Source: Rhodobiaceae bacterium
GTDB lineage: Bacteria > Pseudomonadota > Alphaproteobacteria > MED-G09
Length of the DNA stretch: 42,609 bases
Assembly (NCBI GenBank): GCA_002731945.1
Contig: PCCF01000024.1
Span: forward strand, 1 to 42,609
Direction of reading: 5' to 3'
Under the pieces are notes generated by a model. It saw only the letters and a list, made by a program, of their open reading frames with translations. It made no database searches and had not been told where the DNA came from. Below are positions 34,649-42,609 of this stretch, one piece after another. A program made the translations under genes and the position numbers. How positions within the stretch are numbered: position 1 is the stretch's first letter; each line of letters opens with the position of its first letter.

Positions 34649-36457
34649 ATGGCATTTGTTTCGCCGGTAAATCAAATGATTTTTGCTGCAACACGTATGG
34701 CTAATTTTAAACATTTAAAAGATTCTGGCGTTTGGCCAGAATTAAATGAAGAGTTTTTGGAATCCTTGCTTAAGGAAGCTGCAAAACTTGCTGATAAAGA
34801 AATTGCTCCCCTTAATCGCATAGGAGACCAGCATGGATGCAAGCTTCAAGAGGATAATGTATTAACGGCACCCGGCTTTAAAGAAGCCTATAAAAAATTT
34901 AAAGATGCTGGTTGGAACGCTATTTCGGGCTCATTAGAAAATGGAGGACAAGGTCTACCTATTTTACTTTCCGTAATGATACAGGAATTTTGGAATGCAG
35001 CATGCATGAGTTTTTCCTTATGTCCAATGCTAAGCCAAGGCGCTATTGAAGCCATAACTCAGCACGGAACAAAAGAACAAAAATCGTTATATCTTCCTAA
35101 ATTAATTTCGGGTGAATGGACAGGAACTATGAATTTAACTGAACCCCAAGCCGGTTCAGATTTAGGCTCTTTAAGAACAAGCGCTAAAAAAAATGATGAC
35201 GGAACTTATTCCATTAAAGGTACAAAAATATATATAACATTTGGTGAGCATGATATGGCCGAAAATATTATACATTTGGTTTTAGCAAGGATAGAGGGTT
35301 CTCCAGAGGGAAATAAAGGAATTTCTCTTTTTTTGGTACCAAAATTTCTTATTAATCAGGAAAGAAATCTTGAAAAAAGAAATGATTTAAAATGCACAGG
35401 TTTGGAAAAAAAATTAGGTATCCATGCATCTCCCACATGCACAATGTCTTTTGGTGATAATGACGGAGCAATAGGGTTTATAATAGGAAAAGAAAATGAA
35501 GGTCTTACATGTATGTTTACCATGATGAATAATGCTAGGCTAAACGTGGGAATGCAAGGAGTAGGTATTTCTGAAAGATCTTTGCAACAGGCTTTAGAAT
35601 ATTCTAAAGAGAGAGTTCAGGGAAAAATTTTTAAAACTGAAAAATCTTCAGAGAATACCTCTACTGAAATAATTAACCATCCGGATGTCCAAAGGATGCT
35701 TTTGGAGATGAGATGTTTAACTGAAGCAACTCGTGCATTGTGTTACGACAATGCCATTGCAATTGATTTAGGAAGGAATCATCCGGATCATGAAATTAGA
35801 AGGCAATACAAGTCAAAGGCAGATCTCTTGACCCCTGTTTCAAAAGCATGGTCGACTGATATAGGTGTATTTGTAGCTTCATTGGGGATACAAATACATG
35901 GTGGAATGGGTTTTATTGAAGAAACCGGGGCAGCTCAACATTTTAGAGACGCAAGAATCTCTCCCATTTATGAAGGAACTAACGGCATTCAAGCAATAGA
36001 TTTAGTTACTAGAAAACTATTTTTAGAAGGAGGAAGGGCAATAGAACGGTTTCTGATGGAAATTGAAGAAACCATAGATATGTGTCAGAAGAAAAATAAT
36101 ACTGAATTATTAAAAATTGGAGAGAACCTAAAGGAATCTCTAAACGATCTGCGGAATGCTACTAATAAAATGCTAGAATGGATTGTTAATGGTGATAATA
36201 AATTAGAAATTCTTTCAAATGCATCAGATTATCTTGAGCTGTTAGGCATAGTTTCTGGAGGTCATTATCTAACTAAAGGCGCTGTTTCAATTAGTGAACA
36301 GAATCAAAAAAGTATGTTAAAAGGAAAGATTGATTTGGCATATTTTTATTGTTGTTCTTATTTATTAAAATCTAATGGATTATGTAAATCTATTTGTTCA
36401 GGAAATAAGATATTAGAAGAAGAATTCACTTCAAACGCGGGAGTTTTCAATGGATAA
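34649..36457 (+). CDS. Acyl-CoA dehydrogenase, DmdC-like
   Basis: This large FAD dehydrogenase has 602 residues with an extra C-terminal domain, as in the DmdC clade, whose best known member oxidises methylmercaptopropionyl-CoA in dimethylsulfoniopropionate breakdown. Motifs: WTGTMNLTEPQAGSDLGSLRT, GTKIYITFGEHDMAEN, GMQGVGISERSLQQALEYS, GGMGFIEETGAAQHFRDARI and catalytic-type Glu in PIYEGTNGIQ. The start is placed at ATG 34649, with GGAG (34639-34642) six bases upstream; ATG 34637 in the same frame is less well placed. The next gene overlaps its end by 8 bp. Confidence 0.91.
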   Translation: MAFVSPVNQMIFAATRMANFKHLKDSGVWPELNEEFLESLLKEAAKLADKEIAPLNRIGDQHGCKLQEDNVLTAPGFKEAYKKFKDAGWNAISGSLENGGQGLPILLSVMIQEFWNAACMSFSLCPMLSQGAIEAITQHGTKEQKSLYLPKLISGEWTGTMNLTEPQAGSDLGSLRTSAKKNDDGTYSIKGTKIYITFGEHDMAENIIHLVLARIEGSPEGNKGISLFLVPKFLINQERNLEKRNDLKCTGLEKKLGIHASPTCTMSFGDNDGAIGFIIGKENEGLTCMFTMMNNARLNVGMQGVGISERSLQQALEYSKERVQGKIFKTEKSSENTSTEIINHPDVQRMLLEMRCLTEATRALCYDNAIAIDLGRNHPDHEIRRQYKSKADLLTPVSKAWSTDIGVFVASLGIQIHGGMGFIEETGAAQHFRDARISPIYEGTNGIQAIDLVTRKLFLEGGRAIERFLMEIEETIDMCQKKNNTELLKIGENLKESLNDLRNATNKMLEWIVNGDNKLEILSNASDYLELLGIVSGGHYLTKGAVSISEQNQKSMLKGKIDLAYFYCCSYLLKSNGLCKSICSGNKILEEEFTSNAGVFNG

Positions 36458-37508
36458 ATTGGTGGAAATCAAAAATAAAGGCGCTCATAATCTAATTTAT
36501 CCTTTCGAAATCATACCTGAACCAGGGAAAATGCTTAAGATAGAAGACGGAGTATATTGGGTAAGAATGAGGCTCCCCTTTGTTCTTGATCACATTAATC
36601 TTTGGGTTTTGTCAGATGATGACGGTTGGACTGTAATTGACACAGGTGTAGCATCAGCCGAAATAAAAGAGAACTGGCGTCAATGTTTTTCGGAAGATAT
36701 GGAAGCAAAAAAAGTTAAAAAAGTAATAGTCACTCATTTACATCCCGACCATATTGGATTAGCCGGTTGGATAAATAAGAAATTTTCAGCGCCATTATTT
36801 ATGTCCAGAACCGATTATCTTATGTGCAGAGTTTTAGTATCAGATACTGGGAAAGAAGCTCCAATTGAAGGTAAAAAACTTTATCGATCAGCAGGTTTCA
36901 GCGAAGGTGATTTGGATATTTATTCGGAAAGATTTGGAGGTTTTGGAGCAGCTATTTCGAAACTTCCTGAGAGTTATAATAGGTTAAAAGATAGAGATAT
37001 TATAACTATAGGAAAATATGACTGGGAAATTGTTGTAGGAAGTGGTCATTGCCCCGAACACCTTTGTTTGTATAATAAAGAATTAAAAATTTTTATTTCT
37101 GGTGACCAAGTCTTACCTAGAATTACATCTAATGTAAGTGTTTTTCCAACCGAACCCTTATCAAACCCATTAGAAGATTGGATTGATAGCTGTAAATATA
37201 TTAAAAAAAGAGTCCCAAATGATGTTCTTGTCCTGCCGTCTCACAATGAACCATTTAGAGGTCTTCATGAAAGATTAGATCGTTTGATTGATGGTCATGA
37301 GAAAAACCTCGATAGGTTATTAGAGCTATGCAATGAACCAAAAAAAGCTGTAGAAGTTTTCTCAGTTCTTTTTAAAAGAAAAATTACTAAGGATTTACTT
37401 CTAATGGCAACTGGAGAGAGTATAGCTCATCTTAATTGCTTGCTTTCAAGAGGTTTAGTTAATAGTGAAAAAGATGAAAAAGGAATGATAATCTATACTA
37501 AGATATGA
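36450..37508 (+). CDS. MBL-fold metallohydrolase
   Basis: The protein has 352 residues and a metallo-beta-lactamase fold: THLHPDHIG (HxHxDH metal site), GSGHCPEHLCLY (third His), and ISGDQVL (Asp) before a C-terminal helical extension of about 100 residues. The substrate is unknown; related proteins include thioesterase and lactonase-like enzymes. ATG 36450 has GGGAG a few bases before and overlaps the end of the DmdC-like gene by 8 bp, so a link to acyl-CoA or thioester chemistry is likely but not shown. Confidence 0.87.
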   Translation: MDKLVEIKNKGAHNLIYPFEIIPEPGKMLKIEDGVYWVRMRLPFVLDHINLWVLSDDDGWTVIDTGVASAEIKENWRQCFSEDMEAKKVKKVIVTHLHPDHIGLAGWINKKFSAPLFMSRTDYLMCRVLVSDTGKEAPIEGKKLYRSAGFSEGDLDIYSERFGGFGAAISKLPESYNRLKDRDIITIGKYDWEIVVGSGHCPEHLCLYNKELKIFISGDQVLPRITSNVSVFPTEPLSNPLEDWIDSCKYIKKRVPNDVLVLPSHNEPFRGLHERLDRLIDGHEKNLDRLLELCNEPKKAVEVFSVLFKRKITKDLLLMATGESIAHLNCLLSRGLVNSEKDEKGMIIYTKI

Positions 37509-37521
37509 ATGAGAGAAAAAG

Positions 37522-37776
37522 ATGAATAAAAAAACAAATATTCCTGAAGATATTAAGACTCTTAAATTTGAAGAAGCGCTATCTGAGTTACAAGACATAG
37601 TAGAAAAATTGGAACAAGGCGATATAGATTTAGAAGACTCAATTTCGATTTATCAAAGAGGTGTTTTTCTTAAAGAACATTGTGAAAAAAAATTAAAGTC
37701 TGCAGAAATGGAAATTAGTAAAATTGTATCTCTTCCGGATGGTGATTTTTCTTTAGAACCTCTTGATGAAAAATAA
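37522..37776 (+). CDS. xseB: Exodeoxyribonuclease VII small subunit
   Basis: XseB pairs with XseA in the nuclease that degrades single-stranded DNA. The 84-residue protein shows the family helices FEEALSELQDIVEKLEQGDIDLEDSISIYQRG, followed by a Lys/Glu-rich tail. It heads the conserved xseB-ispA-dxs operon and its stop overlaps the ispA start by 11 bp. xseA is not in the window. Confidence 0.94.
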   Translation: MNKKTNIPEDIKTLKFEEALSELQDIVEKLEQGDIDLEDSISIYQRGVFLKEHCEKKLKSAEMEISKIVSLPDGDFSLEPLDEK

Positions 37777-38668
37777 GTCTGAAATGGACAGCTTCATTAA
37801 TGAGCTTAATTCGAGAGCTAAAGATTTAGAAAATGTATTAGAAGAAATACTCAAAATAGATAATGCACCAGATAAACTTATTGAATCTTTAAGATACGCT
37901 GTCTTAGCTGGAGGAAAAAGACTGAGATCTTTTTTACTAATTGAAGTTGCTGATTTTTATAAGGTTAATAGACAGAATAGTTTAATGGTTGCAGCAGCCA
38001 TAGAACTTATTCATGCATATTCTTTGATTCATGATGATTTACCTGCATTAGACGACGATGATTTAAGGAGAAACAAACCATCGACACATATTAAATTTGA
38101 TGAAGCTACGGCTATTTTAGCTGGTGATGCACTTCAATCTTTGGCCTTTCAAATTTTGTCTAGTTCTTTTGTTAAGTTAAATAAAAATACACAAATAGAA
38201 TTAATAAATCTTCTATCAAAACGTATTGGACCTGAGGGAATGGTTGGAGGACAAATCACAGATTTAAGTTCACGCGAAAATACTCTCTCATTTGAGAATT
38301 TAAAACAAATGCATATGATGAAAACAGCTTTCCTAATTAGTTTTTCCTGTGAAGCAGGTGCTATTATTGGTCTCGCAAAACAACAAGAAAAAAAAGCATT
38401 TCGTGAATACGGAGAATATTTAGGGATGGCTTTTCAAATCATTGATGATGTTTTGGATTTAACAGGAGATAAGAAACTTATTGGAAAAAATTTGGGAAGT
38501 GATAAAAGCAATAATTCCACATCATATTTAAAAGCAATAGGAAAAGAAAAATCCTACCAAGAGGCAGAGAAATATTGCGAAAAGGCAATTTCTTCTTTAG
38601 ATATATTTGAGAAACTACCTGAAAATTTTAAAAGCGTTTTAGGTTTTGTAAGATCAAGGAAATTTTAA
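37766..38668 (+). CDS. ispA: Farnesyl/geranyl diphosphate synthase
   Basis: IspA makes geranyl and farnesyl diphosphate from IPP and DMAPP. The 300-residue protein has AGGKRLRSFL, the first Asp motif LIHDDLPALDDDDLRRNKPSTH in short form (DDLPALDDDD), GGQITDL and the second motif QIIDDVLDLTGD. The usual short-chain signature with bulky residues before the first motif is present (YSLIHDD). The start is ATG 37766 within the xseB stop region; TTG 37763 is a poorer choice. Output would feed the polyprenyl synthase encoded at 14.6 kb. Confidence 0.94.
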   Translation: MKNKSEMDSFINELNSRAKDLENVLEEILKIDNAPDKLIESLRYAVLAGGKRLRSFLLIEVADFYKVNRQNSLMVAAAIELIHAYSLIHDDLPALDDDDLRRNKPSTHIKFDEATAILAGDALQSLAFQILSSSFVKLNKNTQIELINLLSKRIGPEGMVGGQITDLSSRENTLSFENLKQMHMMKTAFLISFSCEAGAIIGLAKQQEKKAFREYGEYLGMAFQIIDDVLDLTGDKKLIGKNLGSDKSNNSTSYLKAIGKEKSYQEAEKYCEKAISSLDIFEKLPENFKSVLGFVRSRKF

Positions 38669-38674
38669 CAGTCC

Positions 38675-40594
38675 ATGGAAGATATTAAGACTACATATTT
38701 AAATAATATAAATGATCCAAAAGATTTAAATGATCTTAATGATGATCAATTAAAAGATTTATCTAATGAACTTCGTTCTGAGGTTATTAGATCAGTTTCT
38801 AAAACCGGGGGACACCTGGGTGCGAGTCTGGGTGTGATTGAGTTAACAGTCGCTTTGCATAAAATTTTTAATGCACCTAAAGATAAGATTATATGGGACG
38901 TAGGCCATCAGAGCTACCCGCATAAGATTTTAACTGGAAGAAGAAGTAAAATGGGAACCTTAAGACAAAAAAATGGTCTATCTGGTTTCGCACGTAGAGA
39001 TGAAAGTGACTACGATGTTTTTGGAGCTGGTCACAGCTCTACTGCAGTTTCTGCGGGCGTGGGAATGTCAGTAGCAAGAGATCTTGATAAAAAAGACAAT
39101 CATGTTGTATGCGTGGTAGGCGACGGCGCTATGAGTGCAGGTCAAGCCTATGAGGCTATGAATAATGCTGGCGCTTTAAAATCTCGATTTATCGTAATTC
39201 TGAATGATAACGATATGTCTATTGCGCCCCCTACAGGTGCAATGAGCGCTTATTTAGCGAAATTAATATCTGGAGGGACTTACCTTGGCATCCGTAACTT
39301 TGCAAAGCAAATAGTTGAGAAGCTCCCAAAAACCTTAGAAAAGGGAGCAAAAAAGGCCGAAGAAATTACTAGATTGATTTCTGGAAACGGCACTTTGTTT
39401 GAGTCATTAGGTTTTTATTACGTTGGTCCCATCGATGGACATAACTTGGATCATTTAATGCCGGTTATTAGGAATGTAAAAAACGCTGAAAATGGTCCAA
39501 TTATCGTCCACGTAGTTACAAAAAAGGGAAAAGGTTATAAGCCTGCTGAAGAATCTGAAGAAAAATATCATGGCGTGTCAAAATTTAATATAGCAACAGG
39601 CAAGCAAGTAAAACCACAAATATCAAAAAAAACTTATACAAATATTTTTTCTGAATCCTTAATAAAGGAAGCAGAAAAGGATAAAAAAATAGTAGCAGTT
39701 ACAGCCGCTATGCCCTCAGGAACTGGACTCAATAAATTTAAGAATCACTATCCGGATAGGTTTTTTGATGTTGGAATCGCTGAACAACATGCTGTCACGT
39801 TCTGTGCTGGTATGGCGATTGAGGGATACAAACCTTTTGCAACAATCTATTCTACATTCCTTCAAAGAGCCTATGATCAAATAATTCACGATGTTGCGAT
39901 ACAAAATCTTCCGGTAAGGTTTGCGATAGATAGAGCTGGTTTAGTGGGTGCTGATGGACCTACACATGCTGGAAGTTTTGATATTACTTTCCTGTCTACT
40001 TTACCCAATTTTGTAATTATGGCGGCATCCGATGAAATAGAGTTAGCTAGAATGGTAAGAACTTCTGTTGAATATAATCGAGGCCCCATTTCCTTTAGAT
40101 ACCCAAGAGGGAATTGTAAAGGATTAGACATTCCTGAAAACTACGAAAGTTTAACGATAGGGAAGGGAAGAATTATTAAGGAAGGTGAAAAAATTGCCCT
40201 CCTTAGCCTAGGAGCAAGACTTTCCGAGACTAATCTAGCTGCTGAGAAATTGGATTCAAAGGGTTTAAGTTGTACGGTAGCTGACGCAAGATTTGCAAAA
40301 CCTTTGGATGAGAAAATGATTTTAGATTTGGTTAAAAATCATGAGGCTATTATCACTATTGAAGAGGGATCATCGGGGGGGTTTGGTTCCAATGTCCTTT
40401 CTTATCTATCCAATAAAGGCCTTCTTGATGACGGTTTGAAAATAAGGAATATTTATCTTCCCGATCAATTTATTTCGCATGGTAATATGGAAGAAATGTA
40501 TGAAGAAGCCGGTTTGAAAGCCGACGATATTGTTGCTACAGCGCTTAAAATGTTTAAAATAAAAGACAGCAAACTAAAAATAATTAACCCTTAA
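38675..40594 (+). CDS. dxs: 1-Deoxy-D-xylulose-5-phosphate synthase
   Basis: DXS joins pyruvate and glyceraldehyde 3-phosphate in the first MEP-pathway step, using thiamine diphosphate. In 639 residues I see the TPP motif [29 protein letters not shown], the catalytic Glu region [18 protein letters not shown], and [19 protein letters not shown]. It ends the xseB-ispA-dxs operon. Its TAA stop (40592-40594) shares the palindrome TTAA with the aroC stop on the other strand. Confidence 0.96.
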   Translation: MEDIKTTYLNNINDPKDLNDLNDDQLKDLSNELRSEVIRSVSKTGGHLGASLGVIELTVALHKIFNAPKDKIIWDVGHQSYPHKILTGRRSKMGTLRQKNGLSGFARRDESDYDVFGAGHSSTAVSAGVGMSVARDLDKKDNHVVCVVGDGAMSAGQAYEAMNNAGALKSRFIVILNDNDMSIAPPTGAMSAYLAKLISGGTYLGIRNFAKQIVEKLPKTLEKGAKKAEEITRLISGNGTLFESLGFYYVGPIDGHNLDHLMPVIRNVKNAENGPIIVHVVTKKGKGYKPAEESEEKYHGVSKFNIATGKQVKPQISKKTYTNIFSESLIKEAEKDKKIVAVTAAMPSGTGLNKFKNHYPDRFFDVGIAEQHAVTFCAGMAIEGYKPFATIYSTFLQRAYDQIIHDVAIQNLPVRFAIDRAGLVGADGPTHAGSFDITFLSTLPNFVIMAASDEIELARMVRTSVEYNRGPISFRYPRGNCKGLDIPENYESLTIGKGRIIKEGEKIALLSLGARLSETNLAAEKLDSKGLSCTVADARFAKPLDEKMILDLVKNHEAIITIEEGSSGGFGSNVLSYLSNKGLLDDGLKIRNIYLPDQFISHGNMEEMYEEAGLKADDIVATALKMFKIKDSKLKIINP

Positions 40595-41679
40595 CCAATA
40601 TCGCTATTTTGTGCCCTATTTCTTAGAAAATGATCAGCTAAAACACACGCAACCATAGCTTCTCCCACCGGCACAGCTCTTATTCCCACACACGGGTCAT
40701 GCCTTCCTTTAGTCTGTATTTCTGTGTTTTCATTAGATTTGTTTATAGTTTTCTTCTTCTTTTTAATTGAAGAAGTAGGTTTAACGGCGAACCTCACTAC
40801 TATATCTTGACCGGAAGAAATTCCACCAAGGATACCTCCTGAATTATTTGATAAGAATTCAGTTTGTTTCCCTTTCATCCTCATTTCGTCAGCATTTTCG
40901 CTACCCAAAATAGAAGCAGCTTCAAATCCATTACCTATTTCTACTCCTTTTACTGCATTAATGCTAATAATAGCCCCTGCTAAATCGGCATCTAGTTTTC
41001 CGTAAATCGGAGCACCAAGACCAACAGGTACATTTTTTGCAGTAATTTCAATAACAGCTCCACAACTGTCACCTACTTTAATTAAAGACGCGATTTTCTT
41101 ATTCCATTCATTAACCACACTTTCGTCAGGAGACCAGAAAGGGTTTTTATCTATGTTGTCCCAGTCCCAATTATTTCGGTCAATTCTGCTTTCTCCCAAT
41201 TGTACTAAAGCGCCTTTAATTGACACTTCAGGAAGTATTTTTCTTGCAATTGCACCAGCCGCTACGCGCATAGCTGTTTCTCTTGCAGACTGTCTTCCTC
41301 CACCACTGATATCTCTAATTTTATATTTAGATAGATATGTGTAATCTGCATGACCTGGTCTAAATTTATCCTTTATTTCTTCATAATCTTTAGATTTTAG
41401 GTCTTCATTATGTACTATTAGTGATATCGGAGTACCTGTTGTTAGTTTCTTTCCATCTTCTTCTAATACTCCTGAAAGTATTTTAACTTTATCAAGCTCT
41501 TTCCTAGAACTGGTAACATTATTTCGACCTGGTCTTCTTTTATCTAGCCAAATTTGTATATCTTCCTCTGACAAAGGAATTCTCGGAGGTGTGCCGTCAA
41601 TTACACAGCCTATAGAAGGACCATGAGATTCTCCCCAGGTTGTGAATCTAAACATATGACCAAATGTATTATGCGACAT
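40591..41679 (-). CDS. aroC: Chorismate synthase
   Basis: AroC makes chorismate from EPSP with reduced FMN. The 362-residue protein has [23 protein letters not shown] (TWGESHG), [46 protein letters not shown], and [19 protein letters not shown] near the C-terminus. A lysine-rich insertion ([20 protein letters not shown]) precedes this, longer than usual. The GGAG of its ribosome binding site is within the end of fabI. It shares a stop palindrome with dxs. Confidence 0.96.
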   Translation of the reverse strand: MSHNTFGHMFRFTTWGESHGPSIGCVIDGTPPRIPLSEEDIQIWLDKRRPGRNNVTSSRKELDKVKILSGVLEEDGKKLTTGTPISLIVHNEDLKSKDYEEIKDKFRPGHADYTYLSKYKIRDISGGGRQSARETAMRVAAGAIARKILPEVSIKGALVQLGESRIDRNNWDWDNIDKNPFWSPDESVVNEWNKKIASLIKVGDSCGAVIEITAKNVPVGLGAPIYGKLDADLAGAIISINAVKGVEIGNGFEAASILGSENADEMRMKGKQTEFLSNNSGGILGGISSGQDIVVRFAVKPTSSIKKKKKTINKSNENTEIQTKGRHDPCVGIRAVPVGEAMVACVLADHFLRNRAQNSDIG

Positions 41680-41683
41680 TTAA

Positions 41684-42502
41684 TTAATCTCCATCCTTTG
41701 TTATATCAGGCGCATCTTCTGCTTTCATTCCAATAATATTATAACCTGAGTCTACATGATGTATTTCACCAGTCACCCCTGATGACAAATTGCTTAATAG
41801 ATAAACAGCAGAGTTTCCGACTTCTTTAATTGAGATTGTTCTTTTCAAAGGAGAATTGTATTCATTCCACTTGAGGATATATCGGAAATCACCTATTCCT
41901 GACGCCGCTAAAGTTTTAACTGGTCCTGCAGATATTGCATTTACGCGTATATTATCTTTCCCAAGATCTTTTGCTAAGTATCTTACACTAGCCTCCAAAG
42001 CTGATTTAGCAACACCCATGACGTTGTAATGAGGCATAACCTTTTCGGAACCATAGTAGGTTAGTGTAAGAATAGATCCTCCATTATCCATAAGTTTTTC
42101 CGCTCTTTGCACTACGGATGTAAAGGAATAACAGGATATATTCATCGTGTTTGTAAAATTTTCCTGAGTTGTTTCAATATATCTTCCTGTGAGTTGGTCT
42201 TTATCGGAAAAAGCTATTGCATGTACTAAAAAATCTATGCCACCCCATTCACTTTTTAATATATCAAATAAATTATCAACACTTTTAGGATCATTAACAT
42301 CACAATCAACTAAAATTTTTGATCCTAATTGTTCAGCCAAAGGAAGAATTCTTTTCTTGATCACTTCCCCTTGATAGCTAAAAGCAAGTTCAGCTCCACT
42401 ATTGTAACAAGCTGTTGCTATTCCCCATGCAATAGATCGGTTATTGGCAACACCCATAATTAACCCACGTTTTCCTGATAATAGATTTGTTTTATTTTCC
42501 AT
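41684..42502 (-). CDS. fabI: Enoyl-[acyl-carrier-protein] reductase FabI
   Basis: FabI reduces enoyl-ACP at the end of each fatty acid elongation round with NADH. The 272-residue SDR has GVANNRSIAWGIATA at the N-terminal nucleotide site, FLVHAIAFSDKDQL, and the FabI triad Y149, Y159 and K166 (SEKVMPHYNVMGVAKSALE). The end GVTGEIHHVDSGYNIIGM is typical. aroC starts 4 bp after its stop, giving an operon of two biosynthetic genes often seen in alphaproteobacteria. Confidence 0.96.
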   Translation of the reverse strand: MENKTNLLSGKRGLIMGVANNRSIAWGIATACYNSGAELAFSYQGEVIKKRILPLAEQLGSKILVDCDVNDPKSVDNLFDILKSEWGGIDFLVHAIAFSDKDQLTGRYIETTQENFTNTMNISCYSFTSVVQRAEKLMDNGGSILTLTYYGSEKVMPHYNVMGVAKSALEASVRYLAKDLGKDNIRVNAISAGPVKTLAASGIGDFRYILKWNEYNSPLKRTISIKEVGNSAVYLLSNLSSGVTGEIHHVDSGYNIIGMKAEDAPDITKDGD

Positions 42503-42562
42503 ACTTAACTTTTTTAGTTGTATAAATACAAAGTAAAGAAATACAGCTTTAAAAGAGATTTG

Positions 42563-42609
42563 TATAATTTTATTTTAAATCCTTCGAGGAAACACACTTT
42601 GAAAATAGG
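42563..42609 (+). promoter_or_regulatory. Possible promoter and start of the next plus-strand gene (cut off)
   Basis: TATAAT (42563-42568) is followed by GAGGA (42586-42590) and, eight bases on, a TTG codon (42599-42601) that stays open to the edge. Only 11 bases of any gene remain, so the product cannot be named. fabI starts in the other direction at 42502, which makes a divergent promoter region here. No good -35 box is seen. Confidence 0.35.

Noticed and set aside
42518-42531. TTGTAT-AA-ATACAA dyad just upstream of fabI as an operator
   Set aside because: Short AT-only arms are common here, and nothing else supports a regulator site.
42599-42609. Naming the next plus-strand gene from synteny
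   Set aside because: Only 11 bases are visible, so no product can be supported.
1-42609. A clustered unknown defence, secretion or biosynthetic system
   Set aside because: Nearly every gene has a recognised core family, and I found no nucleases, toxins, methylase-restriction pairs, repeats or mobile markers that would suggest one.

Overview
This window looks like a compact stretch of chromosome from a low-GC alphaproteobacterium, probably a streamlined marine one. By eye about a third of the bases are G or C. The alphaproteobacterial signs are gene order and family type: mutY opposite dciA-dsbA-smc, an F0 operon (atpI-atpB-atpE-atpF'-atpF) apart from F1 with duplicated b subunits, a glyS-ppdK pair, xseB-ispA-dxs, and aroC behind fabI. 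The exact clade cannot be fixed without a tree. I see no rRNA, tRNA, CRISPR array, insertion sequence, prophage or integron, and no gene-free stretch longer than about 180 bp.

Layout. 1-3.1 kb (minus): mlaC (partial) and mlaA for outer-membrane lipid asymmetry, a CysQ/inositol-monophosphatase-like enzyme and the pmbA/tldE protease subunit, then mutY to 4.2 kb. 4.2-8.1 kb (plus): dciA, a DsbA-like thioredoxin and a short-armed smc. 8.2-10.6 kb (plus): the F0 part of ATP synthase. 10.6-11.9 kb (minus): moaB and a family-4 uracil-DNA glycosylase. 12.0-14.6 kb (plus): ETF-ubiquinone oxidoreductase and ispE. 14.6-15.6 kb (minus): the long-chain prenyl diphosphate synthase. 15.7-19.5 kb (plus): a TrmN6-like methyltransferase, homodimeric-type glycyl-tRNA synthetase and a pyruvate phosphate dikinase homologue lacking its C-terminal domain. 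19.5-24.8 kb (minus): an SDR, nadC, nadA, a FabH2-like ketoacyl synthase, tag and ygfZ. 24.9-27.2 kb (plus): a dihydroorotase-like amidohydrolase and an AcuI/YhdH reductase. 27.2-30.6 kb (minus): class II DAHP synthase, an ACAD10/11-type acyl-CoA dehydrogenase and tadA. 30.6-33.6 kb (plus): rluB, rsmD and a DmdB-like acyl-CoA ligase. 33.6-34.6 kb (minus): Sua5/TsaC. 34.6-40.6 kb (plus): a DmdC-like acyl-CoA dehydrogenase, an MBL hydrolase, xseB, ispA and dxs. 40.6-42.5 kb (minus): aroC and fabI.

How the genes work together. One theme is acyl-CoA oxidation feeding the quinone pool: a CoA ligase, two acyl-CoA dehydrogenases and an acryloyl-CoA-type reductase, with ETF-QO carrying dehydrogenase electrons to ubiquinone, whose tail comes from dxs, ispE, ispA and the polyprenyl synthase. 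FabH2-like and FabI link this to fatty acid synthesis. The rest is housekeeping: NAD, aromatic amino acid and pyrimidine synthesis, tRNA and rRNA modification, DNA repair and chromosome organisation.

Most of the window is ordinary core genome. What deserves a second look is mostly at the level of domains and residues: the barrel-less PPDK next to a homodimeric GlyRS, a family-4 UDG missing two Fe-S cysteines, a dihydroorotase-like protein with Gln for the first metal His, an MlaA without a lipobox, and a tandem-repeat hairpin over the ribosome binding site of the F0 operon. I found no clear case for a wholly new multigene system.
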